A DNA stretch of 64,000 bases from Myrica gale (taxonomy: Eukaryota; Streptophyta; Magnoliopsida; Fagales; Myricaceae): assembly GCA_963930655.1 (NCBI GenBank), contig OZ005601.1:21576921-21640920 (forward strand). The letters run 5' to 3'. Positions 34,527 to 45,213 of this stretch are shown in pieces (within the stretch, counting starts at the first letter, position 1; each line of letters begins with the position of its first letter). The notes under the pieces were generated by a model, which was not told the DNA's origin, did not search any database, and saw nothing but the letters and a program-made list of their open reading frames with translations. A program made the translations under genes and the position numbers.

Positions 34527-35560
34527 GTCATATTGCAACAGTCGCGTTTATGTACATATTATATCGTTGTTATGTGTTTTGAAGCCTCACTTATATAACT
34601 CTATGTTCCCAATCGAGACATATGCGGGGGGTCCAAACAGTGTTGTGGTGGGCAGTAATGAAGAAAGCATGTGTTATTGGGGAGTCCTGTTATATTATTC
34701 CCAGCTTTTGTAGAAAGGGCACAACTATAAGTTTGGTATTTACACACCATGTTAATCGACAGGGGAATTTGGTTTATCCAAAATGTTTGAATTGGAATGT
34801 CCATTATCACTTAGGTGCGGCTGGATAAAAATACATATAGGCGGTCATTTTTGAAAGTGGTCGGTAAGTTAGAGATGAACACCAATCACCGTGATTGTAG
34901 TTTGTTTTTCCCGAATGCAAAGATCCAAGAAAATATATACCACTGAAAACAAATATAGGTGCAAATGAAAGAACAAAACACAACAGAATGGGCGCTTCTC
35001 ACATGTATATGGGCTTAGAGGGAGACGCAAGCTGTTTGCCCAGCGAAATGGGAGGTGGGGTTTCGCGCTGTATTTCCCGAATGCAAAGATCCATGGATAC
35101 ATCGTTAATTGAGTAATGAGAGAGAGGACAATTCTTTTTAATTTTTTTTCTTAGCAAAGAAGAAGGAATTTAAGAGAGAGAAACTTCGTTTTGATGAAAA
35201 CTATGTGAGAGCACAGAGAAGGAATGGCAGTTGGTGGGTTGGGAGTTGAACACGAATTTTGCTATATGTACAGAATAGTGAGTAGCTTAAGATTGATAAA
35301 AAGGACGTTAGTAAGCCATCGTCGAAATTGAGTGCGAAAGCTTCGGAAAATTAGTACTCAGCAAGTAACGAACGAAGGCCCAGCCCAAAGCGCTGCAGCG
35401 CGTCACCCACAGTCCACGGCATTGACCTGTTGATACGGAGCGTAGGCCATGACTTCTCAGACAACGTGCTGCTGTCAGAAATCATCATTCTCCTGCAGGT
35501 GATGCGCATGTGAGCTGGCAGGCGTGAGAACCTTCGCACCGATCAGTTGAGCCTGGGTTG
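34527..35560. other. 3' part of the Harbinger assemblage
   Basis: I see no gene here. It runs to the G/C-rich subterminal region and right TIR near 35570-35629. Confidence 0.45.
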
Positions 35561-35629
35561 AACTTTTAAAACCAAAACCCAAAATTAAACCCTGAACCAG
35601 AACTTGACCCCGTTCCCAAACAAGCCCTT

Positions 35630-36318
35630 TATGACCCCACAATCACAGTACTCCAACCACCCAAAAGTCCACCTCAGGGCCGGTCCACTACTTAAGAATT
35701 AAAGTAACAAATTAGTCATCAATAGTACACATCCAAGATATTAATTATAAGCACTTTAGTTAGAGAAAATATTTAACATGACTAGAAGATCAAATAATGC
35801 GGAGATTAAAGCCACAAATTGAACATAGAGGTAGCCAAATAATTCCGGAAGAAAAGTAACTAAAAGCACCAAATATCATTAACGAAATTATTAACTTATA
35901 ACAAGAAAATATATGATAACGTAATTTAGGCCTCATAAATTCAGAATTAGAGAAGAAATTTCTACATTAATCCTCTTTAATTACTTAAAGAGTCATAAAA
36001 TATTAAATAGGAGAAAGCATTGGTGATATAAAATTCAGTGTGCGCGTGTGTATATATATATATATAGACTAAATCAAAAAATAATCCTAATCAATACGTA
36101 ATATTTTAATTTACTCATAAAATATTAATAAAATTATCCTTAATCAGGAAGGAGTATTACATTAATATAGATCCAATTTTTGGGGATTTAAGATAAGGTT
36201 GTATAAAATTTGACCGAGACCAATAGGCTCTCCAAAGCCGACTGGACTTGACAGGGCCGATTCGATGGTCGCCGGAATTTTTTTAAAACCAAATGGGTTG
36301 GTTAAGGTCACAATTTTA
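35630..36318. other. AT-rich spacer
   Basis: A TATATA microsatellite lies near 36050-36066; nothing else is supported. Confidence 0.4.
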
Positions 36319-36765
36319 AGGAAGTTTAATTTTTAGTCTTTAAATTTTAATTCATTTTATAAATTAGTCATTAAGATTAAAAAATTAAATTTTAATCATT
36401 GAGTTTTCAACCTTTAAAATAAGTATTCCTTTCGTCATTTAACCATTAGTTCCCTTAATAGAATTACCCAACACGTCAGCCTTTTCGCCACGTAACTCTA
36501 ATTTTTTTCCAGGTCATCAGCCTACTTAGCAGAACACCATTGTTACTCTAAAAAAGACAGTAATGTTCATTGCTGATATTCCAACCAGCAGTGTAGCGCT
36601 TAAGCCCATCAAAGAGTGTCCCTCCTATGCGTCCTCTTCGTAGCCAATATCAGAGAAGAGCTCCCTGCACTCTCTTCTACAAGAGATCTTGGCCTTCAGT
36701 TAGAAAATCATCTGCTCTCGGTGCCATTATCGTTTGCGGGAGTGTTGGTCTAGCTTTGCTAGCTT

Positions 36766-36988
36766 ATTTGAAACTGTGTATTTGATGGATGGCGTGAAAT
36801 TCAACCTTTCTGAGTGCAGCTTGTCCAAGATCAACGCCACAGATGTTAGAGAGTTGGACAAGATAGAGCAAGACATCTGAAAGCTCTTCACCCAGATGCA
36901 CTTTCTCCTCTTCTTTCCAATCAGGCAGTCCCTTTGAAGCCTCTCCTTTCCACTGGAATATCTCAAAGAGTTCTCCCACTCCACCCAC
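36766..36988 (-). pseudogene. Captured exon of a MazG-type dCTP pyrophosphatase (DCTPP1-like)
   Basis: The minus strand, after a GTCGCAG acceptor, reads VGELFEIFQWKGE, then GLPDWKEEEKVHLGEELSDVLLYLVQLSNICGVDLG in adjacent pieces. It has the E-x2-E ... E-x2-D metal-binding pattern of all-alpha NTP pyrophosphatases that hydrolyse dCTP and modified dNTPs. The frame then breaks. A tandem GATGGATG (plus 36784-36791) is a 4-base duplication; removing it in thought restores homology to ...A-IKYTVSNKLAKL. The first exon of the gene, with the N-terminal helix, is absent from both sides. The fragment lies between MULE arms, so it is a captured piece rather than a gene. Confidence 0.85.
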
Positions 36989-37897
36989 CTGCGACACCAT
37001 TAAACCAGTCAAACAATAATTACAAACCCATGAAGCAGCAATTGCCTTAGGGAATGGAAACGAAAAGAAGCAAAACCACGATGCTATGTTTTTCCTATCT
37101 GTGATCTCTTGCTCTTTTTCTCTAAGGATGGGCAAAAATTCCGACCAAAATTGAAATTCTGGGCTCTAGTTCCGGTTCCAATTCCAGCACATACAGGAAT
37201 CAGAATGTATTTTTTGTATTTTTCAGAATAGAAATCGGAAATTCCAGTGGAATTTTTCGGTTTCGTTTTTTTAAATTATTTTTTAAAAAATATGGCTCAA
37301 AACCTTGTAATTCTACTTAAGATTTTGGTTAAAGTTTATTTTATTTTTTATAGGATTTAAAACATTCTAATTTTAAAATAGGGCTCACAAACTTTTTGAT
37401 GCCCATAATTTTATAATATTGTAATTTTATTTTAGATGAATGTTTATTTTAGATTTTGAATGAATATTTATTTTATATGTTATTTACTGCTAATTTATGA
37501 TAATAATTTGTGTAAAATTCTGGCTCAAAATGCCTAATGGGCTTATTAGAGCCCAACAATATCTAACAAAAAAAAGCCCACATAATGAAACCGGAATTTT
37601 TGGTTACGTTCCTAATCAATACTGAAATTTAATCGGAACAGAATATTTGATTTTGGTGAATACAATAACCAGATTTGGAATAGTTCAGTCCGATTCTAAT
37701 ACTAGAATTTAACTGGAACGGAATCAAAACTAAATATTTGACTCCGGTGAATACCGGAACCAGATTCGGAATACGCCAATCCAGTTCTAATACCAGAATT
37801 TTACCGAAACGGAATCAGAATTAAATATTTGATTACGATGAATATCGAAACCAGATTCAGAATAGATCAGTCTAGTTCCATAAGTTCGGTACCCACC

Positions 37898-39123
37898 CAG
37901 AGGTGGATCTAGCGAGGGGCGATGGGGGGCAACCGCCCCCCATTGCCTGAAATATCTCTTAAATTTTTTTTTGTTTTGTATTTTATATGCGCCACCACCC
38001 TTCAGATCTAGCCTGCATGCCAACTGTTTGACGGTTGGTTCCATAGACAAATCATCTCTCTTCCAACATGCAAGGGAGGTCCATGTTGTTCAACTTTCAA
38101 CAGCTTCTTAAATGCTTTTCTTTTCAGAAAAGGATCATCTATGAGCTTGAATATCCAACCCTAGGTCAAAAAACTGGTTCTTTGTGGATTCCGGTGAAGT
38201 ACAAATCAAGTGGAGTAGGAAGATCCAAGAAGAAAATCTATCACAGAGTCCATGAACTTGACAGAGTAATGGACTTGCAGAAGAAGTCGTCTTTAATCCT
38301 TAAGCTCACGGCTATCATCCAATCCCAGAAGCATCAATCTCTCCTTCTCAGAGACCTTGAAAAACAAGTTGGGTTTGTTCAGAAATGGAACTTCATGGCT
38401 GTCATTGAGAAATGTCCTTCAATATTCCGTGCTGATGGTGGTGGCAGAAAACCTCCATCTGTTAGGCTCACAGACAACAAAAGATTGTCAGTGAAGAAGC
38501 TGAAGCCAGGAACTTGATGGAGCCCATTATAGTTAAGAATTTGAGGAAACTATTAATGTTATCAATTGATTGCCGGGTGCCACTTGAAAAAATTGAACTC
38601 ATCGAGTCTGAATTAGAAAGAGGGCATCGTTTTTGCTCTTCTTATTTCCTATAAGAATTTGATGTGCGCTTTTGAATATTTAAGCTATATTTCATTTTCT
38701 TAGTAGAACTATCTTAATAAGCTTATAATATACTTAGTTCCTTTTAATTTGCTATTAGGTTTTAGTATCTTTGAATTGTCATGTAGGCCTTAAATTCAAA
38801 AATGTTTCGTGTGTAGTTCCTTTCAATTGTTAGTTTTTCCTTAGCTTTTATTCATTATTCTACTATGTAGTGCAGTTTGAAGTTTATGGAAATTTTGTTA
38901 ATTTTAATTTTAGTTTCTTCTTGTTTGAAAAATAAATCTGTTGCAAGATCATGTTGTTTTTATTCACAAAATGGTAAATGTTTTCAGTCATCGTGTTAGT
39001 CTTTCCAAGATTCATTTTTTTAAAACTTTTAAGACATTTTTTTGCATTACTTAGTAAAAATTTTTTTTGTCATTTTTCCTTAGGAGTTTACCTCCTTAGA
39101 TTACATTCCTGGTTCCGCCACTG
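37898..39123. mobile_element. Gene-carrying hAT (Pack-hAT) with a PORR fragment
   Basis: The 1226-bp element starts CAGAGGTGGATC and ends GGTTCCGCCACTG (complement CAGTGGCGGAACC). It is flanked by TACCCACC at 37890-37897 and 39124-39131, a perfect 8-bp duplication. Its terminus matches the element at 5317-6305. It contains a piece of a host PORR gene in the plus orientation and no transposase. Confidence 0.9.
38068..38517 (+). pseudogene. Captured N-terminal part of a PORR-domain organelle RNA-binding gene
   Basis: An open frame of 149 codons includes RVHELDRVMDLQKKSSLILKL, then SLLLRDLEKQVGFVQKWNFMAV and IEKCPSIF. This is the start of the Plant Organelle RNA Recognition domain, found in nuclear proteins (WTF1, WTF9, RPD1 types) that bind organellar group II introns. 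Full proteins have about 380-500 residues; here the frame stops after KKLKPGT and the remaining two thirds are missing. It sits inside a hAT with perfect target duplications, so it was acquired by the transposon. The frame is still open, and a short protein is conceivable but not shown. Confidence 0.85.
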
Positions 39124-39480
39124 TACCCACCCATATTCTTCTCTTCAACCTTTGGAACCTCTCAGGCACACCACACTCTACGTAACCAGGTACAGTCTTT
39201 CCGTCGATATTATTTGATTTTTTTTTCGTTTTCTCGGCAACAATATGGAATGTAAAGATGAAGTTTTTTGATTTTTTTTACGTTATAGAAATTCATGTGA
39301 AGTGAGAGTACGATGGGGCGGTGCAATGGAACTGAAGGCCAAGATCTATTGAAAAAGAGAGTTGCAGGGAGCTCTTCTCTAATATTGTTGGCTAAGAAGA
39401 GGACGTACAGGAGGGACCCTCTTGATGGGCTTAAGCGCTACTGTGTGCTGGAATATCAGCAACCAATATTACTGTCTTTG

Positions 39481-39674
39481 GTGGGTTTGTTTTGTAAAAT
39501 TTTAGTATTAGTTAAAATTTTAGGTATTGGATTTAGTGAAAAAGTGAAGAGAGAGATAATTTTTTATATTTTTTGTAGTGAAAAGTAATGATTTGATAGG
39601 TGAGAGAGAGATTATATTATAATATTTTATTGTGCTAAAATTTTATAGGGTGTAAAATTTTACAACACAAACAC
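39481..39674. mobile_element. AT-rich MITE in the Pack-MULE right arm
   Basis: GTGGGTTTGTTTTGTAAAATTTTA at the left (given here as two joined blocks GTGGGTTTGT and TTTGTAAAATTTTA) is matched inverted by TAAAATTTTACAACACAAACAC at the right (blocks TAAAATTTTAC and AACACAAACAC). Comparison with the left MULE arm shows this segment is extra. A related element lies at 44303-44529. Confidence 0.65.
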
Positions 39675-39920
39675 AGAGTATTTTGCTGAGTGGGCTGATA
39701 AAATAAAATGACGTGGCGAAAAGGTCAACGCGTGGAGCGATTCTGTTAGAAAAATTAACAGTACAGCGACAGAACTCAGAAGGATCACTTAGTTAAAAGG
39801 TTAAAAATTGAGTTATTGAAATTTTAAATTTTTTTTTCTTGGCAAGAAATTTAAATTTTTGAAGCTCAATGACTAATTACTAAAAGGAGTTAAAACTCGG
39901 ACGAATAATTGAATTTCCCC

Positions 39921-41226
39921 AAACTTTTAATGCGCACAGTTTTTCGTGTTCTTTGCTTTGCGTTCTTCTTATGTCCGTCCTTCTCCCACCAAGTTTTTGT
40001 ATTCTTGCTGATCTCCCACGGGTCCCACTGCCAAATCCAATGTAGGTAGGTAGCGTTGACCAGCGTCTTTTTAACTGATGATGTTGGCGTTGGTACCCAA
40101 TATTCTGCTCAACTAATATTCCTATGCTCCTGACTGCCGTTCTGGTCGAGACACACGAAAAGCCCACTGCAAATCAAACAAGGAGTCTACTTTCAGCCCT
40201 AGTTGTATTAGGGATTTGAATAGTCTGCAATGATCGAATTGCAAATGCAATTTTAAGAGAGAGTGACAGTGACATCAGTTTCACTTGGGACCCACATTTG
40301 CTCGGACAAGGGGTGTTATTCGAGTTTCACTGGAGATCCACACTTGCTCGAGTAAGAGGTGTTATTCGGACATATGTGTTTCGGACGAGATCCACACCAC
40401 TTTCTCAGCCTCTCTCTAAATTACCCTTTATAATTCTGTCACAGATCTCCCTCCGTTGTATTAGAGTTATATATAGTTAGGATTTTTATAATCAGCCATT
40501 TAGATTTGAGTTATATATAGTTAAGATTTTTATAATCAGCAATTTAGATTTATTTTTTAAATTAAAGTGACAAATGGTGGGTGAGCTCCCTTTTATTAAA
40601 TTTAAATTTAGAAAAGTAAATTTAAGCCGCTCATTCTAATAGTTTTAAACTGGAAGCTTTGATCTGAATTTTTTTTTTTCGTTCTATCTTATTCGTTATT
40701 CACCCACCTTACAGTTTGGACTCTTTCCCCTTGTTCTAATGGTCGGATCCGGTGCAGGATTAAGGAACAGGATTTTGCCAATACAGGAGAACGTATGTTC
40801 ACTAAGCTCTACTTTAAATTGCACGAGACAATTGTTCTGTTTGTTCACAGAAATTATGTACACAATTGCTTAAATAAAAAAAAATTATGTACACAATCAG
40901 CAAGGTTTGATCACCAAGAAAAATAACACAATAATGTTAGCTGATCGGTTGTGGCCGCGATTCCTTGGTCCTCTGCTGCGTGGAAAATACAGGCTCTAAA
41001 TTAGGTCGTACAAATTGGGGATAGGTGTATAACCGGTGGCTGCGATCATAGTATCTCCTTGTAACACCATCATGGCGCCGGAAGCTCTTACACCAATGTT
41101 AAATGGTCTAGTCATGAATTTGAAGCTTCTTACTATCAAGACCCACTAAATTTTGCCCACTCAAAACTGATCTGTAAGGGGCAAAAGCTAAGAGATTCCC
41201 CTTTGGTAGAAACCACTTCATCATAC
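39921..41226. other. Intergenic and CBL10 3' flank with two small tandem duplications
   Basis: Two local duplications are visible: GTTTCACT...GGTGTTATTCG twice at about 40279-40370 (unit near 46 bp), and GAGTTATATATAGTTA...TTTAGATTT twice at about 40463-40550 (unit 44 bp). From about 41040 the sequence probably belongs to the CBL10 3' UTR. Confidence 0.6.
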
Positions 41227-44065
41227 TCAGTCTTCCAACCTCGTATTGAAAACGAAACTTGGAAATACTGTCGTCACGTCCCTGGAAGGAGTTACAAGTA
41301 GCAAGAAGCAGAGTCAGTACTATGCAAGGGGTTTCTGGGATCAACACAACAGTTGGGCAGGTTGATTCAAAGAAGTGTAATTCGCAGATGGAATTAACTG
41401 GAGGAATGAAACAGCATATAAAGACATAGGGACCAATCGCATACTTCAAATAAGGAAGAGTCATGTTCTTCAAGAGGCTTGGGTGTTGAACTACAAAATC
41501 CTTCCACTCTTCTTTATCGATTCTACCATCCCTGTTTGCATCAGCTTCTGCAAAAGTCTATAAGAATAAAGATCTTGTGAGTAGTGATACACTCTGGAAG
41601 AGAAACAAATTTGGATTTTTAGATAGATGCTTACCTTGTCAACAATTACCTCCAGAAGATCATCTGATAATTGAATGTCAGATTCCATCAAAATAGCAAT
41701 TACCATTTGCTTAACCTGACAGCAACCCAAGGCTGCTTAGCTAAATCTTACAAATTCACTCAAGGTTCTAACTGTCATAACCTTCCAGGAAAATTAAATG
41801 ACTTGTACATTAATTATTGGCAATGGTTGCAATGAAAACAAAAGAAATACTCACTTCTTCTCGCTCGATAAACCCAGTTTGCCTTAGATCATACAACCTA
41901 AATGCAACTGCAAAAACTCAACATGAAACATAGAAGCAATGCATCTGTGAACCACATTCGACTGAATAAACCAAACATTATTCTTTTGGGGAGGGAAGGA
42001 GGGTGGCAGGATTCGGGGATAATTTACTGTAACATTGACTCTTGCACACTTACAATCAATTTTTGCTTCCACAGGAGCATAGGGATGGAATACACTGAGC
42101 GCTCGTACAAATTCCTCAAATTCAATGACGCCATTTTTCTTTGCATCGAAGAGGTCAAAAATCTAGAAACAATAGTAGAAACTTCAATGCATGCAATAAA
42201 TTAGAGAATAGAGCAACTGGTCAAAATTAACGAGAAGGCGAGTTTCTTTGTAAAATTAACTTATAGAAGTTAGCAAATACATCCACTATAACTTCAGCAC
42301 CGACATGATCATGAGCAAGTACACAAATATACTCATTTGGAAACTAAATGTTCGTTTGGGTTAGATTATGTCGTAGCTCTATAATTCGGATTAAGTTTAT
42401 CATTGGATGGATTAAACATTAGGAGCCAACCATATATTCAAAATTCACAACTACTAACTATAGAAGGAACATCTGCAGGTATTAAACGAATTGATTTCCT
42501 TTTTGCAATCCACTCATAGAAGAGTCTACAAAACAGTTCAGGAGGAAAGAAGGAAAAATATAATAAGAAGATAGCAGTTGTTCCAGTGCATTTACCCGGT
42601 CCACAAAGAGACTCTCACCACAGGGAGTTTTGAAAAGTGCGTATTGAAGCTCTTCCTACGAGAAAATAGTCAATATTAAGGAAATCATAACTTAAAATAA
42701 AACCATGTACATGTGCTTTAGTTAATGTACATAAAACTCATTCATCCACTGCATACTAGAATAGTAAGAAGATTTGTATACAAGTTTCAAGCATCTGTTA
42801 AGTATGATGTATGCCTTTTCTGGCTTTTCTTTTTCAATAAAATAATAAGTTAACATTATAAGCCAAACCTACTCCTCCAGGATTGGTATACAAAGATGCA
42901 GTCTACAACATTTGTCTCACTACCTCAAGAAGCCTTAAACTATTCCTGCAGAAATTCAGCTATGCCTGAACCCTTATGGCCCAATAGAAATCCAAGTAAG
43001 TGTATAAGATAAAATCCTACTGGTTAAATGGATCTAATACGTTACTTTTACTTCCCATAATTTACAATGTTCCTGAATGCTATTCATCAACGAACTTGAC
43101 AGATAATTACTCATCAAATGTGGAGCACTCATATTAACTACCTCACTAATCACAAGTTCAGGCAAAACGGGAATTTTTTTCATCAGAAAAAAAAAACGTC
43201 TTGCACAACTCCCCACATCCTAAGTCGAAAGTCAAAAGGATATAACACTTTATCCACCGGCAGAATGGGGCGAGGAGGTCGATTTCTCCACTAATGTTTC
43301 TTAAAGCAAGAATTCCCACATCCCTCAAACAAATTTCAAAATGAACAATCATAGACAACACTGGTGGATTCGTTTCAAACAGTATTTTGTGAACAGAAAT
43401 TAGAAAATGCAACACCCAGCATACGTTAACAATCCAAACATTCCAATTCCCTGAACAAAAAATTTGATTCACCTTGTGAATAAACCCATCATCAATAATC
43501 GAACAACTCAGCTTCTTATACAGCTCGAACAATGCCTCGATTTCATTCACAGTAACTGCATCATTGCCGACAACACAAACATTAAAAGCCAAATTGCAAA
43601 CTCCAATAAACTCTTCAAAATACACACAAGACATATTTTCTAAATTATCAAATTTAGAATTTAATGCCCTCATTTTCTTTCCGCAAACTAAATCAATTTA
43701 TGCGAAATCCTAACATAATTTCTACCAAATAGCTACAATTACAAACGAAGCACGCCAAATGGTAAAAGGGCGAGACGTATTACACGTGGTTTCATTGGCG
43801 AGGCGAGGTAGATCTTCGAAGTCGTACCCCCGCTTCTTGGGGCGTAGCCTGCACTCGAAGCAATCTGCCATGGCGAACATCAGGACCTCAATTATCGCTA
43901 TGAGGGGTATAAACGCCGCGCAGATCCGCTCGCCTAGTGTCAAAGAACTCGATCTCTGTTCAAACACAAATCACATACATATTACACAAGACATAAGCCT
44001 TCAAAAGTACTACAGAACAGAAACAGGAACAGAAACCACAACAAAACGATTACCGAGGAATTCAT
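41227..44065 (-). CDS. CBL10: Calcineurin B-like calcium sensor, CBL10 type, intact
   Basis: Nine minus-strand exons are 44065-44054, 43955-43784, 43555-43473, 42655-42596, 42162-42054, 41907-41855, 41715-41635, 41557-41445 and 41281-41227. They sum to 738 bases in one frame: 245 residues. The tiny first exon codes MNSS. Residues about 10-35 ([20 protein letters not shown]...) form the hydrophobic N-terminal anchor that distinguishes CBL10 from myristoylated CBLs. The EF-hand region follows: [41 protein letters not shown] and [15 protein letters not shown], the last a canonical loop. The C-terminus carries FPSF, the site CIPKs phosphorylate. CBL10 recruits CIPK24/SOS2 to the tonoplast or plasma membrane in salt tolerance, chiefly in shoots. 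No lesion is seen. The 5' leader is CT/GA-rich. Confidence 0.96.
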
Positions 44066-44199
44066 TGTCCGGTGCAACAAACACATCCGGGCTTGTTGCT
44101 TCTAGAAAGCTCTCTGTTCGCACAGAGCTCTGAGTTTTGTCTCCGTATGGACGGCTTTGTAAGGTCCCTCTCTTCCTCCGTGTTCTGTGCATTTGCCGG

Positions 44200-44243
44200 G
44201 AGAGAGAGAGATAGAGAGAGAGGAGAGGAGAGGAGAGGAGAGG
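44200..44243. repeat. GA microsatellite in the CBL10 5' leader
   Basis: GAGAGAGAGA-ATAGAGAGAGAG followed by repeated GAGGA units lies about 140-180 bp before the CBL10 start. On the transcript strand it is a CT-rich tract, common in plant 5' UTRs. Confidence 0.85.
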
Positions 44244-44302
44244 GTAAATGATTGACGAAACAAAACCGAACAATGACCGACTTTCGGACCCCGTTTACCA
44301 AC

Positions 44303-44529
44303 GTGTTTGTTATGCTAAAATTTTAGTAAAATTATAGGAGTTGGTAAAAAGGTTGAAGATAGATAATTGAAAAAGTGAAAAAGTTAGAAAAAAAAGTAAG
44401 AGAGAGAATGAAAAAGTAAGTGAAAAAGTGAAAAAAAAAAGTTAGAGAAAAAGTAAGGAGAGAGAATGAAAAAATACGGATGTTAAAATTTTGGTAAAAT
44501 TTTGTTAAAACTGTAGTTTAGACAAACAC
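44303..44529. mobile_element. AT-rich MITE upstream of CBL10
   Basis: GTGTTTGT at 44303 is matched by ACAAACAC at 44522-44529, with AAAATTTTA-type sequence just inside each end and a GAAAAAGTGA-repeat core. No target duplication could be read. It is related to the MITE at 39481. Confidence 0.55.
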
Positions 44530-45171
44530 CATAAGACATCTTTATCGTGGTTGGGGGGGCGGGTGGAAGCGAAAAAAGAAAACACACATTTATCGTGCAA
44601 AATTGTTGTCCACGTGGATAACTTGAACTTTAATCCACGTGTCCTCTGTTAGCGTCCGATACTTTCTACACTGTGGACTGGATAAACATCCTCTCCAGTT
44701 CAATTTAACCGGAGAAACTACGCACGCGTGAAGTTGTTTCTAAAAAGTAGGAAAAGAGATATTTGAGAGTCTGAGACATGCCGTTAAGGAAAGGAAAAAA
44801 AGATTCCTCTATTTCTCTCTCCTTGGGGCTAAACCATTTGTGGAAAAAGGATAACGTGAGATAAAGGTCTATCTAAGCAAGTAATTTAAATTTAGATGCT
44901 CATCCAATAAGTAGGCAATGTTAATTATCTCATTGGTAAATTTCTTTGAAGCTATGCCCCCATAGTTTTAGACATTTATTATACACATCTTTGGTTGATT
45001 CAAGAAAATAATAGTCAATTATTACGTGTTTTACACGTCTAAGAACAAACACTTTAATGTCCATTTAAATAATTATTATAGGTACAGACCATGAACTCAT
45101 TCAGTCAATGAAAATCTTTTCTCATTCTTCAGAAATTTTGGAAAGAAATAGAAAAATGTAGAAATAGATGA

Positions 45172-45174
<3 letters not shown>

Positions 45175-45212
<38 letters not shown>
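45175..45212. repeat. (TA)n microsatellite
   Basis: An uninterrupted alternating TA run of about 38 bases. Confidence 0.97.

Positions 45213-45213
<1 letters not shown>

Larger units (their letters stand above)
24390..35629 (+). mobile_element. PIF/Harbinger assemblage with transposase, SANT protein and extra genes
   Basis: The right end, read inward, is GGGCTTGTTTGG followed by TCAAGTTCTGGTTCAGGG, a PIF/Harbinger-style terminus (complement near 35570-35629). An inverted match AGTTCTGGTTCAGGGTT occurs at about 24416 on the left, but the outermost 24 bases there do not match. The left edge is therefore approximate, and a single intact element is not proven. Between them lie a Myb/SANT-like gene, a HARBI1-type transposase and a GRF zinc-finger gene, all on the plus strand and with open reading frames, plus two low-complexity ORFs. 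Confidence 0.6.
37133..39135. mobile_element. hAT element nested in the Pack-MULE
   Basis: The element runs from TAAGGATGGGCA to a right end whose complement is TATGGGTGGGTA. Flanking octamers TTTTTCTC (37125-37132) and TTCTTCTC (39136-39143) match at 7 of 8. The interior before 37890 is rich in decayed TTCCGGAACC-like motifs, as in the nested hAT at 16177. It encodes no protein of its own. Another hAT (37898-39123) is inserted close to its right end. Confidence 0.72.
36319..39920. mobile_element. Pack-MULE with long TIRs, carrying a MazG-type exon and invaded by hAT elements
   Basis: Left arm 36319-36700 and right arm 39331-39920 are inverted copies. Shared blocks include ACTGAAGGCCAAGATCT, TGCAGGGAGCTCTTCTCT, TGATGGGCTTAAGCGCTAC and ACGTGGCGAAAAGG. 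Flanks ACAATTTTA and AAACTTTTA match at 7 of 9 positions, an aged 9-bp MULE duplication. Between the arms lies a pyrophosphatase gene fragment (36766-36988) and an inserted hAT at 37133-39135. The right arm also holds a MITE at 39481-39674, which explains why it is about 200 bp longer. No transposase is encoded. Confidence 0.78.

Noticed and set aside
41108-41226. C-terminal extension of CBL10 by reading through the intron after YLK
   Set aside because: A phase-correct last exon (DVTTVFPSF...LED-stop) gives the conserved CBL end.
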